NCBI GenBank assembly: GCA_963745945.1
Contig: CAVUZG010000004.1
Coordinates: 1,116,001 to 1,180,000, forward strand
Reading direction: 5' to 3'
Length of the DNA stretch: 64,000 nt
From: DATFVA01 sp963745945
GTDB lineage: Bacteria > Bacteroidota > Ignavibacteria > Ignavibacteriales > Ignavibacteriaceae
The notes under the pieces are model-generated. The model ran no database searches. It was not told where the DNA came from and worked only from the letters and a program-made list of their open reading frames with translations. Below are positions 46,332 to 55,450 of the stretch, one piece after another (within the stretch, counting starts at the first letter, position 1; every line of letters begins with the position of its first letter). The position numbers were made by a program, and so were the translations under genes.

Positions 46332-47419
46332 TATACTCCTTTAAGAATTGCAACTTCCATCGTTAATCCGGGACCAAAAGCAACAGCACAGCACAGCTCA
46401 CCAATTTTAATATTCCCCTTGTTTAGAAGTTCCTTTAATACAAAAAGAATAGATGCCGAAGATAGGTTTCCATAATGTTTAAGTACTGTCCTTGATGCAT
46501 TCAGTTTTTCATCAGACAGTTTCAATCCATTTTGAAGTGAATCAAGAATTGCTCTTCCCCCGGGGTGAAGTGCCCAATGTTTTACATCGTTATAATTTAT
46601 TCCGTTCTGTTCTAAGATTTTAATTAATGCAGGAACAGCTTCATTAAGTATAATTCTTGGAAGTTCAGATGAAAGCATCATTTCAAATCCGAAGTTTCCT
46701 ATTTTCCAGCCCATATATTTTTCAGAATTTTTAAAAAGAATCGAATCTGTTTTTACTATATCCAGCTTTACTTTTGACTCATAATTTTTCGAATCAAAGA
46801 ATACTGCTGCGGCAGCTCCGTCAGCAAATATCATATTAGCAAGTATGTTATCGCGGCTCGGTTCTGTCTGAAGATGAATGCTGCAAAGCTCCACAGAAAC
46901 CAGCAGAATATTACTTTCTGTTGTGCCACGCATTGTTTCAAGTACTGATCCAAAACCGATTAATGAGGCAGCACAACCCATAAAACCTATGTTAGTTCTT
47001 TTTATACTTAAGGGAAAATTAAACTTATTTATTAAATAATAATCTAAACCCGGGGCGAAAAATCCCGTACAGCTGATTGTTATTATTTTATCTAGTTTAG
47101 ATGGATCAAGACTACTTGAATCAATTAACTTTTGGACAGCATTTCCTGTAAGAACTTTTGACCATCTTTCATATTTCTCCATCCGCGTTTTTGTATCAGG
47201 AGAAATATATGTTCCATTCTTCGAGTAAAAATTTTCTTCCGTAATTTCTTCGGCATCAGGAATTACAATAAATCTTTCATCAATTCCTGAATGAACAGCT
47301 GCCATATCAATTAGTCTTCCGGCAGCATTCGATCCTGTCATTCTTTTTTTCAATTCAAAAGCGGCTTTTTCCTGTGTCACTTTATAAGGAGGAGAAGCAG
47401 TTGCAATATCTATCAGCAT
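46331..47419 (-). CDS. Type III polyketide synthase (chalcone/alkylresorcinol synthase-like)
   Basis: 362-residue thiolase-fold homodimer. The catalytic triad is visible: Cys117 in ISCTGFFAPGLDYYLI, His285 in WALHPGGRAIL and Asn318 in HYGNLSSASILF. The C-terminal GFGPGL-type loop reads AFGPGLTMEVAIL. Such enzymes extend fatty-acyl-CoA with malonyl-CoA to alkylresorcinols or alkylpyrones. It leads a compact operon with a methyltransferase and an FAD oxidoreductase, the usual tailoring pair. The product is probably a membrane phenolic lipid or quinone. Confidence 0.93.
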   Translation of the reverse strand: MLIDIATASPPYKVTQEKAAFELKKRMTGSNAAGRLIDMAAVHSGIDERFIVIPDAEEITEENFYSKNGTYISPDTKTRMEKYERWSKVLTGNAVQKLIDSSSLDPSKLDKIITISCTGFFAPGLDYYLINKFNFPLSIKRTNIGFMGCAASLIGFGSVLETMRGTTESNILLVSVELCSIHLQTEPSRDNILANMIFADGAAAAVFFDSKNYESKVKLDIVKTDSILFKNSEKYMGWKIGNFGFEMMLSSELPRIILNEAVPALIKILEQNGINYNDVKHWALHPGGRAILDSLQNGLKLSDEKLNASRTVLKHYGNLSSASILFVLKELLNKGNIKIGELCCAVAFGPGLTMEVAILKGV

Positions 47420-47569
47420 AAAAATTCTTTCGTGAGTTATTCTAAAGGCTGTAATTTTAATATAATACTAAAAACACTTTTATAATGATAATCGTTTCAT
47501 ATATCTTACGATTTCTATTTACTTTTCATTCTAATTAACTTTGTAACATATAAAATATTATAGTGTATA

Positions 47570-48169
47570 ATGAATGATTTTTGGGATAATCGTTATTCAT
47601 CACAAGAATTTGTTTACGGAACAGAACCGAACATATTCTTTAAAATGGAAATAGAAAAACTAAAACCAGGTCGTCTTCTTGCTCTGGCAGAAGGAGAAGG
47701 TAGAAACGGAGTTTTCGCAGCTTCACTCGGCTGGGAGGTGGATGCAGTAGATTTCAGTATGAAAGCTAAAGAAAAAGCTTTAAGATTAGCCGAAGAAAAA
47801 AGACTCAAAATAAATTATACTGTAAAAGATTTGAATGATTTTATTCCCGGAGCAAATATTTATAATGCTGTTTCAATTATTTTCCTGCATCTCAATCAGG
47901 AATTATCAGGGATTGTTCACCGAAGAGCTATCGAATCTTTGAAAACAGGCGGGAAAATAATTCTGGAAGTTTATTCCAAGGAACAATTAGGAAAAGAATC
48001 CGGGGGACCGCAAAATATTGATATGCTTTATTCCGTGGAAGAGATCAAAAGAAACTTTGAGGGATTAAAAATTTTCAGCCTTGAAAAAAAAGTTGTTCAC
48101 CTTTCAGAAAGTAAATTTCATAACGGAGAGGCCTCCGTCATACAATTTATCGGGGAAAAACTCAGATGA
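47570..48169 (+). CDS. SAM-dependent methyltransferase, TehB/thiopurine-type
   Basis: 199 residues opening WDNRYSSQEFVYGTEPNIFF, the N-terminal signature of this methyltransferase group. Motif I is ALAEGEGRNGVFAASLGWEV, motif II VDAVDFSMKA, and a C-terminal LKTGGKIILEVY follows. Homologues act on small thiol or chalcogen compounds; the substrate is unknown. It diverges from the PKS and overlaps the next gene by 4 bp (ATGA), so the two are translationally coupled. Confidence 0.87.
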   Translation: MNDFWDNRYSSQEFVYGTEPNIFFKMEIEKLKPGRLLALAEGEGRNGVFAASLGWEVDAVDFSMKAKEKALRLAEEKRLKINYTVKDLNDFIPGANIYNAVSIIFLHLNQELSGIVHRRAIESLKTGGKIILEVYSKEQLGKESGGPQNIDMLYSVEEIKRNFEGLKIFSLEKKVVHLSESKFHNGEASVIQFIGEKLR

Positions 48170-49437
48170 ACAAGGTTCTCTTTATTAGTTATTTCTGGCC
48201 GCCTTCCGGTAAAGCTACACTTCACTGGCCCTTAAAAATTATAAAATATTTACCTGGCTATAACTGGCAGCCTGAAGTACTAACCGTGGAAAACGAAACC
48301 TTCACACAAAAAGATGAAAGTCTTTTAAATGAAATATCGCCTGATCTGAAAGTTTACAAATCAAAAGCATTTGAACCTTTTAACTTATATAAAAAGTTTA
48401 CAGGAAAAGAAAAGAAAGATCAGCTTGTAGCTTCTGAAACTATATCAATGGAGAACAAAAATATATCTCACAAATTATCCATCTGGATACGGATGAACAT
48501 TTTTGTACCTGATGCGAGAATCGGATGGTATTTATCTGCTGTTAAAAAGGGAAAAGAAATACTAAGCAAAAACGATTTCGATGCAATTGTTACAATAGGA
48601 CCTCCGCATAGCACACATCTTATCGGAATGAATCTTTCAAAAAATTTTTCTGTTCCGCACCTTCCTGTCTTAATCGATCCCTGGGTTGATATAATCTATT
48701 ATAAAAATTTCAAAAGAAGTTCACCAACACTTGCATTGGATAATCATCTTGAAAAATCAGTTATGCAGAATGCGACATCAATTATTTTTGTAACCAAATC
48801 AACACTCGAAGATTATCATAATAAATATCCTTTTATCAAAGAAAAAACTCATGTTCTGTACTGGGGATATAACGAAGATGATTTTGAAAAACTGGAAAAG
48901 GCACAGATTAAAAAGAATTATAAATTAATTGTTCATGCCGGAAATATTTTTGATTATCAGAACCCGAAAAAATTATGGCTGCGAATAAAAGAGGAAAACA
49001 CAAAGGAAGAAATCAGGATAAAATTTATCGGAACAGTTAGTCCTGCAATTAAAAAAGCAATAGAACAAAACGGGTTATCTGATAAAACCGATTATGCCGG
49101 TTTCCTTCCATATAATCAAATGTTAGCTGAACTTTTAAATGCAGATTATCTCTTGGTTTGTGCAACCGAAAAAAGGCATGTTCCCGGAAAATTATTTGAA
49201 TATTTAAGAACTGGAAAACCAATTTTGGCTTTCGGAGATGATAACAAGGAAGTTAAAGAAATTTTGAAATGGACGAATAGCGGAATGATTTTCGGATATG
49301 ATGCTGATCCAAAAGATTTTTTTGAAAAATCTCAAAACTTCAAAACTGATTTTGATGCGGTAAAGCAATTTGATCGGAAAAGTATTGCTGAGAGCTTTGG
49401 AAAAATACTATCGTACAATAAGAAAAGCCCCGGCTGA
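48166..49437 (+). CDS. Glycosyltransferase family 4-like protein
   Basis: 423 residues with a GT-B fold. The N-terminus is KVLFISYFWPPSGKATLHWP, the acceptor-domain signature. FDAIVTIGPPHSTHLIG and the C-terminal donor domain KLIVHAGNIFDYQNPKKLW, ADYLLVCATEK and GKLFEYLRTGKPILAFGDD (sugar-nucleotide site with the catalytic-type Glu) follow. No donor or acceptor can be named. The start overlaps the methyltransferase by 4 bp, and the terminator stem overlaps its stop codon. It may serve the glycan locus on the other side of the lipoprotein pair. Confidence 0.88.
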   Translation: MNKVLFISYFWPPSGKATLHWPLKIIKYLPGYNWQPEVLTVENETFTQKDESLLNEISPDLKVYKSKAFEPFNLYKKFTGKEKKDQLVASETISMENKNISHKLSIWIRMNIFVPDARIGWYLSAVKKGKEILSKNDFDAIVTIGPPHSTHLIGMNLSKNFSVPHLPVLIDPWVDIIYYKNFKRSSPTLALDNHLEKSVMQNATSIIFVTKSTLEDYHNKYPFIKEKTHVLYWGYNEDDFEKLEKAQIKKNYKLIVHAGNIFDYQNPKKLWLRIKEENTKEEIRIKFIGTVSPAIKKAIEQNGLSDKTDYAGFLPYNQMLAELLNADYLLVCATEKRHVPGKLFEYLRTGKPILAFGDDNKEVKEILKWTNSGMIFGYDADPKDFFEKSQNFKTDFDAVKQFDRKSIAESFGKILSYNKKSPG

Positions 49438-49449
49438 AGTCGGGGCTTT
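49424..49449. terminator. Bidirectional terminator overlapping a stop codon
   Basis: The 9-bp stem AAAGCCCCG / CGGGGCTTT with an 8-nt loop contains the TGA of the glycosyltransferase gene (49435-49437). T or A runs on both sides allow it to end transcription of that gene and of the converging lipoprotein gene. Confidence 0.8.
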
Positions 49450-49471
49450 ATAATATTATTCAGGTATAATA

Positions 49472-50770
49472 CTATTTGTAAATAAATCCAATTTTAGATT
49501 CTGCATAACCACCATTTGTGTTACCTTGATAATATATCCTGTAATGATTATTGTAATTTCTCCAGAATGGATAACATATAGCATAACACCAGCTATTGGT
49601 TACATTCTCTAATCTGAAAATTGGATTACTTGAATCCTTAATCCAGTTTATACCATCTGCAGAATAGGCCATCCCAAATCCTGTCCCGGGATATGCTGAA
49701 TAAACCATTTTATATTGTCCGTTTTCATAAATTACTGATGGAGAATTAACTCCAGTACCTTCCCAATTCTCATCTACAACAAGAACAGGATTATTGCCGG
49801 ACTTAATAAAATTTACTCCGTCGGGTGAAGTAGCAACACTGATTTGATAGTAAGGTAAATTATGGACAGAATAATAAAGGTAATAAATATCATTTACCTT
49901 AATTATATCCCCGGTCTGGATCTGAAATTCGTTATAATCTGAATGTACAACCGGATCTCCGTGTTTTGTCCAGTTGATACCATCAGGTGAGGTTGCCAAA
50001 CCGATATTCCAGGGACCATACTCATCAGCAAAACCAAGATAGTACATTCTATAAATATTTCCGTCCTTAATTACTTTTGGAGTGCTTACATGATATGAAT
50101 CCCATGAGTATGGATCTCCCGGAGTTAAAACAGGGCTGTTTGCACCGAGCTGCCAATTTTTTCCGTCATTGGAAACTGCATACCATATATTTGCAACTGC
50201 AGAATTGTAGAATGCGACAAACCACATTTTATAGATCCCATCATCATATAATACACAAGGATGAGCAATTCCATTAGGGGTTACAGGGACAATAGAAGGG
50301 GATGCTACCGGGTTATTTTGATAATCAATCCAGTTAGTATTTTGTGGTACTCCCCAGGTTACATATATGTATATATTTCCCTTTCCTGCTCCTGTTGGCT
50401 GTAGTACCAGGTTTACCTGTGTTGTTATTCCTGCAAGTATTGTTACATCTGTTTCTCCACTATATACTACTACTGTATCTTCATCTGCTGCATCTACTTT
50501 AAGATGCCAGTCTCCTGCTGATATATCATTAAATGTTATATCTGCTGTTGTATCTGATATTAAATTTAATGTCCCGCTTAAGGTATCAAATCCTTCCCTG
50601 GTTAAATATGCTGTTACACTTATTACATTATCTGGTTTATGTACCCTGTCTATATTAAGTGAGATTCCTCCCTGTTGTAAATCTTTGTTGGGAGAGACAG
50701 GCGTTTCTGTTGTGCAGCTACTAAAGATTAGTGAAATAATTATAACTAAAAGTGAAATGAACCTTTTCAT
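49472..50770 (-). CDS. Lipoprotein with constant N-terminal module and propeller-like C-terminal domain, copy 1
   Basis: 432 residues from ATG 50768-50770, preceded by GGGGG at good spacing; an upstream TTG (50782) would add four residues. Lipoprotein signal peptide with FSSC lipobox (FISLLVIIISLIFSSC). The N-terminal beta-rich module (about 30-140, VHKPDNVISVTAYLTREGFD...YIYVTWG) is nearly identical to the next copy. The C-terminal domain repeats KMWF, YYLGF and AVSNDGKNW-type blocks, like five-bladed propeller glycosidase-related proteins. No catalytic acids could be assigned, so glycan binding is as likely as hydrolysis. Confidence 0.8.
   Translation of the reverse strand: MKRFISLLVIIISLIFSSCTTETPVSPNKDLQQGGISLNIDRVHKPDNVISVTAYLTREGFDTLSGTLNLISDTTADITFNDISAGDWHLKVDAADEDTVVVYSGETDVTILAGITTQVNLVLQPTGAGKGNIYIYVTWGVPQNTNWIDYQNNPVASPSIVPVTPNGIAHPCVLYDDGIYKMWFVAFYNSAVANIWYAVSNDGKNWQLGANSPVLTPGDPYSWDSYHVSTPKVIKDGNIYRMYYLGFADEYGPWNIGLATSPDGINWTKHGDPVVHSDYNEFQIQTGDIIKVNDIYYLYYSVHNLPYYQISVATSPDGVNFIKSGNNPVLVVDENWEGTGVNSPSVIYENGQYKMVYSAYPGTGFGMAYSADGINWIKDSSNPIFRLENVTNSWCYAICYPFWRNYNNHYRIYYQGNTNGGYAESKIGFIYK
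50341..50770 (-). repeat. Near-identical 5' segment shared by the two lipoprotein genes (copy 1)
   Basis: This segment and 51841-52270 encode the signal peptide and N-terminal module of the paired lipoproteins. They match over long stretches, for example CATATATGTATATATTTCC and CTGTAGTACCAGGTTTACCT, whereas the 3' parts of the genes diverge more. That suggests recent duplication with homogenisation of the N-terminal module, or selection on it. Confidence 0.7.
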
Positions 50771-50965
50771 TATTACCCCCAAGTAATAGTTAGTATATAT
50801 ATATTATAATTTAATTTGATAAATATTTTTTTAACAGCAACAATTATTTCAGATAATATAAAAACTTATAAATTACCAAAGAGTATCAAAAAAACTTGTT
50901 TCAAGCTCATAATCACTATTAAAATGCCCAAGCTAAAGTCGGAGATGAAAATAAACTAATAAAAA

Positions 50966-52270
50966 CTACTTAATTATAATCCCGGTCATTGCACTATAAT
51001 TCCCATCATCCATATTGCCAGTATAGTAAATTCTATATTGTCCGTTGAAATTTTTCCAAAATGGATAAGTAATTCTCTGACACCAATTATTATGCACTTC
51101 ATTTACAGTGAAAAAAGGATTATTTGTTTCTTTCGTCCAATGAATTCCATCATTTGATAATGCCATACCTAAATCAGTACCGTCTCCTCCAACACTCACG
51201 TAAATCATTTTGAAAGTACTGTTTTCATAAATTACAGATGGTGAAAATATTCCGGTTCCTTCCCAATTTTCGGTAGGAATAAGCAAAGGATTGTTGTTTG
51301 GTTTAATAAAATTTACACCATCAGTCGAAGTCGCCACCCTAATATCATAATAAGGATATTGTCTTTTTGAATAATACAAATAATAGGTGCCATTTACCTT
51401 TACTATATCATTAGGACAAATCTGGTACTCATCTGCATCAGCGTATACAACGGGATTAGGATACTTTGTCCAATTTATTCCATCTGAAGACGTGGCTAAG
51501 CCAATATGCCAGTATCCATACTCATCAGAAAAACCTGAATAGTACATTTTATATAGATTATCTTCTTTTAAAATTGCCCCTGTCCCGACTGCATGTGAAT
51601 CCCATGAATTGTAGTTTCCCGGGGCTAATACCGGGCTGTTTGAGCCCAGTTGCCAATGAATGCCGTCATTCGATACTGCATACCAAATATTAAAAACTGC
51701 GGACCAATAGAGACTTGAAAACCACATTTTGTAAACACCATTATCCAGCATAACTTTTGGTTGTGTCACTGCTAATGGATTATCAGGGATTATCGATTGA
51801 GTCATAACAGGATTATCAGGGGAATCAACCCAATTTAGGTTTGGGGGTACTCCCCAGGTTACATATATGTATATATTTCCTTTCCCTGCTCCTGTCGGCT
51901 GTAGTACCAGGTTTACCTGTGCTGTTATTCCTGCAAGTATTGTTACATCCGCTTCCCCGGTATAAACTACTACCGTATCTTCATCAACTGCATCTACTTT
52001 CAGATGCCATCCTCCTGCGGCTATTTCACTAAAGGTTATGTCTGCTGTGGTATCTGATAACAAATTAAGTGTACCACTCAGCGTATCATACCCTTCCCTT
52101 GTAAGATATGCTGTAACTCCTACCACATTCGCAGGTTTATGAACACGGTCTATACTGAGGGAAATCCCTCCTTGATCTGATGTACTGTTGGCAGATACCG
52201 GTGTTTCCTTTGTGCAGCTACTAAATATTAGCGAAATGAATAGAACTGAAAGAGATAAGAACTTCTTCAT
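50966..52270 (-). CDS. Lipoprotein with constant N-terminal module and propeller-like C-terminal domain, copy 2
   Basis: 434 residues with ATG at 52268-52270 after a GGGGG site. The signal peptide ends LIFSSC (lipobox Cys) and TKETPVS follows. The N-terminal module matches copy 1 very closely at DNA and protein level, while the propeller-like part (AVSNDGIHWQLGSNSPV, ATSSDGINWTKYPNPVV) is more diverged. Export and lipid anchoring on the cell surface or inner face of the outer membrane are inferred. Gap to copy 1 is about 195 bp without a gene, containing only AT-rich sequence. Confidence 0.8.
   Translation of the reverse strand: MKKFLSLSVLFISLIFSSCTKETPVSANSTSDQGGISLSIDRVHKPANVVGVTAYLTREGYDTLSGTLNLLSDTTADITFSEIAAGGWHLKVDAVDEDTVVVYTGEADVTILAGITAQVNLVLQPTGAGKGNIYIYVTWGVPPNLNWVDSPDNPVMTQSIIPDNPLAVTQPKVMLDNGVYKMWFSSLYWSAVFNIWYAVSNDGIHWQLGSNSPVLAPGNYNSWDSHAVGTGAILKEDNLYKMYYSGFSDEYGYWHIGLATSSDGINWTKYPNPVVYADADEYQICPNDIVKVNGTYYLYYSKRQYPYYDIRVATSTDGVNFIKPNNNPLLIPTENWEGTGIFSPSVIYENSTFKMIYVSVGGDGTDLGMALSNDGIHWTKETNNPFFTVNEVHNNWCQRITYPFWKNFNGQYRIYYTGNMDDGNYSAMTGIIIK
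51841..52270 (-). repeat. Near-identical 5' segment shared by the two lipoprotein genes (copy 2)
   Basis: Partner of 50341-50770. Both begin with the same lipoprotein-type signal and module up to YIYVTWG. Differences are mostly synonymous by eye. Confidence 0.7.
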
Positions 52271-52385
52271 TTGGGCCCCCGAAAACCTTATTAATTGATC
52301 TATAACTTATAAAAAATATATTTAAAAATTTTGATAATAGCAATAATTTTCTTTATGAATTTTAATTTAATAACTCAGTTGCGCT

Positions 52386-53654
52386 TTAACTTTTTCTATT
52401 TAACAAAGATTTATAGAGTACCCTGTACTTTTCTGTTATTTTTTCCGCTGTAAAGTTATCTAACACCTTTTTTCTGGCATCATTTGCATATGATTTTCCA
52501 TCAGATAATTCATTAAAAAACCACTTGATTCCATCCGTCAAACCTTCGACTGAATAAGGGGTTGCTAAGAAACCATTTAATTTATGATCAACAATATCAG
52601 GCATACCACCTATATTAAATACTACGGCTGGAATGCCACATGCCAAAGATTCCATAACTGTATTCGGCAAATTGTCCTGCAACGAGGGAGCAACAAAAAC
52701 ATCGGCAGAGTTGTATGCCTGAGCTAGATTTTTATTACTATTAATTTTACCCGCGTTGTTTATTTTAAATGGAATTCGGTTCATTTGTTCATTTTCTGAT
52801 TTTCCAAAAACTAAAAGTTCAACTTTCTCTCTTAATTCAGGGTACCTTTCATATAAAAGGATTAAACTATTTTGCAACTGAGTAAATCCTTTCCTTTCAT
52901 CATTTAGATTCATTGTCCCAAATAAAATAATAAACTTATCGAAGCGTATATTAAATTTCTTTCTTGCTTCAATTTTATCGAGTGGTTTAAAAGTATCTAT
53001 ACTAATTGGAGTAGGAATTACATTTATGTATTGCCCCTTTAATAGGGTACTTCTTTTTACTTCATCTGCAAGCCAATTGCTACTAGTAACTACGTTGATT
53101 TTGTACTTATTAAACAAAGCAAGCTTCTGTTTAAATATTTTATTTGAGAAATCGGAATTACCCGGGAATTTTAAAGCAGGACAGTTATTACAAACATCTG
53201 AAAACCTCAAACAATCAGAATTATAATGACAACCACCTGTAAAAGCCCACATATCATGCATTGTCCAGACAATTGGTTTATTTAAGCTAAATAATTGTTG
53301 CAGGTTTTTCAAAGAAAGGAAGGCTTGATTAATCCAGTGTAATTGAATGACATCAGCTTCTTTAATCAGCTGGTGATTGCTTAAATCAATTCCCCAGGAT
53401 GGAAAAGAAAATCTTCCCCGGGATTCATTTGTTAAAAATTTTATAGTTAAATAATCAAGAAGAAAACGAAAAGAAAACTTTGTTTTTGAAATAGTGTTGT
53501 TAACAACTGAAAACGTATTCGGATCATCCGACAATTTCTGCTGAACCAGCATTTTTGATCCTATCTCACTCTCTGAAAGAGCTTTATGGACTGAAAACGC
53601 TGCTCTTGCAGCACCACCATTAATATCGCTTGAACTTAAATGTACAACTCTCAC
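52386..53654 (-). CDS. Glycosyltransferase family 4 protein
   Basis: 422 residues, GT-B. N-terminal VVHLSSSDINGGAARAAFSV is typical of this subgroup, and PIVWTMHDMWAFTGGCHYNS marks capsule and exopolysaccharide transferases. The donor domain has ILFGTMNLNDERKGFTQLQN, AYNSADVFVAPSLQDNLPNT and VMESLACGIPAVVFNIGGMP with the EX7E-type Glu. It is the last gene of the minus-strand glycan locus, 3 bp after the broken FkbM gene. The sugar is unknown. Confidence 0.93.
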   Translation of the reverse strand: MRVVHLSSSDINGGAARAAFSVHKALSESEIGSKMLVQQKLSDDPNTFSVVNNTISKTKFSFRFLLDYLTIKFLTNESRGRFSFPSWGIDLSNHQLIKEADVIQLHWINQAFLSLKNLQQLFSLNKPIVWTMHDMWAFTGGCHYNSDCLRFSDVCNNCPALKFPGNSDFSNKIFKQKLALFNKYKINVVTSSNWLADEVKRSTLLKGQYINVIPTPISIDTFKPLDKIEARKKFNIRFDKFIILFGTMNLNDERKGFTQLQNSLILLYERYPELREKVELLVFGKSENEQMNRIPFKINNAGKINSNKNLAQAYNSADVFVAPSLQDNLPNTVMESLACGIPAVVFNIGGMPDIVDHKLNGFLATPYSVEGLTDGIKWFFNELSDGKSYANDARKKVLDNFTAEKITEKYRVLYKSLLNRKS

Positions 53655-53657
53655 AAT

Positions 53658-54618
53658 TTACGCCATTATCTTTTTCAATTTGGTAATTAGTGAAGGAATG
53701 AATTTTAGTTTATACAACTCTCTTTTAATGAGAAGAATCGATTGTTTTTCCAGGGTTCTGAAAATCTCATCGTCGAATTTTTCAATCCCTTTTTTTGCAA
53801 TATTTAATGCAAAAGTATGTTGATTTTCAACAGTGGCAAACAGCCAACCCAATAAATATTCCCGAATATTCAAGAAAGCTTTCAATTTAAAATCGATTAA
53901 TGTATGTCATTTCAGCCCATGTTGGTGCAATTTTTTGAGATTCCCTTAAAAACTTTAGGTATAAATTATTTTTTGATAAGCTCTCAAAAGTTTCAAAAGG
54001 AATTCTTGGTGTACCTTTAACTTTAAAATCAGATAACCAAAAGTTTTTTGTATCCATATATGAAAGTATAGAAAATAACCTATCCTCATTGTCGTATAAA
54101 TTTACGAATCCCGGTTCAAATTCAGATACCATTACCCGCTTTTTGATTTCTTCATCTAAATTCTCAAACAGCCTTAAATCTATTCCCTGGGAATCTGTTT
54201 TGAACCAGTCAATTTTATTAATTTTTAAGTTTTTTAAGACTGAACTTAATTCTACAGTTTTTATTTTTTTAACTTTTTCTACTTTAAATAATGGAGAAAA
54301 GAGTAATTCTTCCAGATTATGATTTGTGGGTTTTAACAAACTGGAACAATAGGGAGACTTCGTTAAATAAAAATCAGATTCGTCACTATTGTAATTTGAA
54401 ACAATACAATTGTAAGTATACAATTTTTTAAATTTTTTATTTTCTTCTTCCTTATAATCAAAATCTCTTTCATCAGCATCAAATGCCAGGCAAATGGAAT
54501 ATTCTGCAAATGATTTCCATTTTTTGTGGATATGTTCAGAAGCACCTATATCAATTAAAACCGGAGGATCTGAAAGTAACTCTTCTCTTGAAAAAATTTG
54601 TTTAATTAATGATCTCAT
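53658..54618 (-). CDS. FkbM family methyltransferase, frameshifted
   Basis: The first frame gives 243 residues with VLIDIGASEH (motif I), KIDWFKTDSQGIDLRLFENL (the FkbM-type acidic block) and ends NRF at TAA 53887-53889. A second 75-codon frame (53885-53658, TTG start, no ribosome site) begins one base later. Removing one T of the minus-strand TTTT (plus AAAA, 53889-53892) gives a single 319-residue protein reading NRFKLKAFLNIREYLLGWLF. The C-terminal helical tail is common in FkbM-like proteins of glycan loci. O-methylation of a sugar is the expected role. The join is inferred. Confidence 0.7.
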
Positions 54619-54633
54619 ATGGAATGAACTTTC

Positions 54634-55440
54634 TTAATCTCTATAAGCGAAAATATTCAATTGTAAATCCATTAAAGGAGTAATATTATCATCTTTATTG
54701 ATAAAGGGGCTTAATTTGCGTTGCTCAGAATTTATATAATATCGGAAATGATTTTCTGACAATACTTTTAATAATTTATATAGGTCCTGATCTTTATCTT
54801 TAAAAGAATGATATTCTATAAAAATATTTTTCACTTTTGAAAGACTTTCGCTGCAATCTTCCATTACTTTCACTTCAGCACCTTCAATATCCATCTTTAA
54901 TAACGTTACTTCAATCTCTTCTTCAAGCAAATCTTTAAGTCTTATAGATTCGACTTCAATCTTATTTTGAGCACTAAAGATTGAACCAGTATCTGCCCCT
55001 TCGGCACCAAACTCGACACCATTATTATTTATCCATACAGCCTTAGTAAAAATTTCAACGTCATTGATCGAATTTAAATTCAGGTTTTTTTTTAATGTTG
55101 CTGAAAGAGATGGGTCAGGTTCAAAAGCCTTAATCCTTGCGTTTGGGTAGAACTCCTTAAAGAACAAACAACTTATTCCAATGTTTGCTCCGCAATCATA
55201 AATCAAAGGATCTACTAAAGCTGTATGAAAGTAATAATATTTTTTCACAAAAATATCTTTAACCTGAAATATAAATGAAAGACAATCGTGAACCTGAATT
55301 TTATAATTTAAAAATTTAATCGATTGAGGCTTATTCCGTTCTTTATTATGGTATTTAAAGAGCAACCTGACAAATTCTCTGTAATATTTATTATTCAGGA
55401 ATAAATAGATATTTTCAAATTTATTTTTAAGTATATTCAA
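54634..55440 (-). CDS. FkbM family methyltransferase
   Basis: 268 residues; the first codon is TTG (55438-55440) without an obvious ribosome site, and no nearby ATG keeps the N-terminus. Motif I LIYDCGANIGISCLFFKEF, then ARIKAFEPDPSLSATLKKNL and the characteristic LLKMDIEGAEVKVMEDC. The last block with IFIEYHSF is typical of FkbM. It is a second FkbM gene in the same operon, so the repeat unit may be methylated at more than one site. Confidence 0.88.
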   Translation of the reverse strand: MNILKNKFENIYLFLNNKYYREFVRLLFKYHNKERNKPQSIKFLNYKIQVHDCLSFIFQVKDIFVKKYYYFHTALVDPLIYDCGANIGISCLFFKEFYPNARIKAFEPDPSLSATLKKNLNLNSINDVEIFTKAVWINNNGVEFGAEGADTGSIFSAQNKIEVESIRLKDLLEEEIEVTLLKMDIEGAEVKVMEDCSESLSKVKNIFIEYHSFKDKDQDLYKLLKVLSENHFRYYINSEQRKLSPFINKDDNITPLMDLQLNIFAYRD

Positions 55441-55450
55441 AACAATTCGG

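Noticed and set aside
49472..52270. Firm glycoside hydrolase assignment for the lipoprotein pair
   Set aside because: The repeat blocks look propeller-like, but catalytic acids could not be placed, so only a binding or hydrolase-like role is offered.
53658..53885. Separate 75-residue gene after the FkbM-like gene
   Set aside because: TTG start without a ribosome site one base after a stop; it fits better as the frameshifted tail of the FkbM-like protein.
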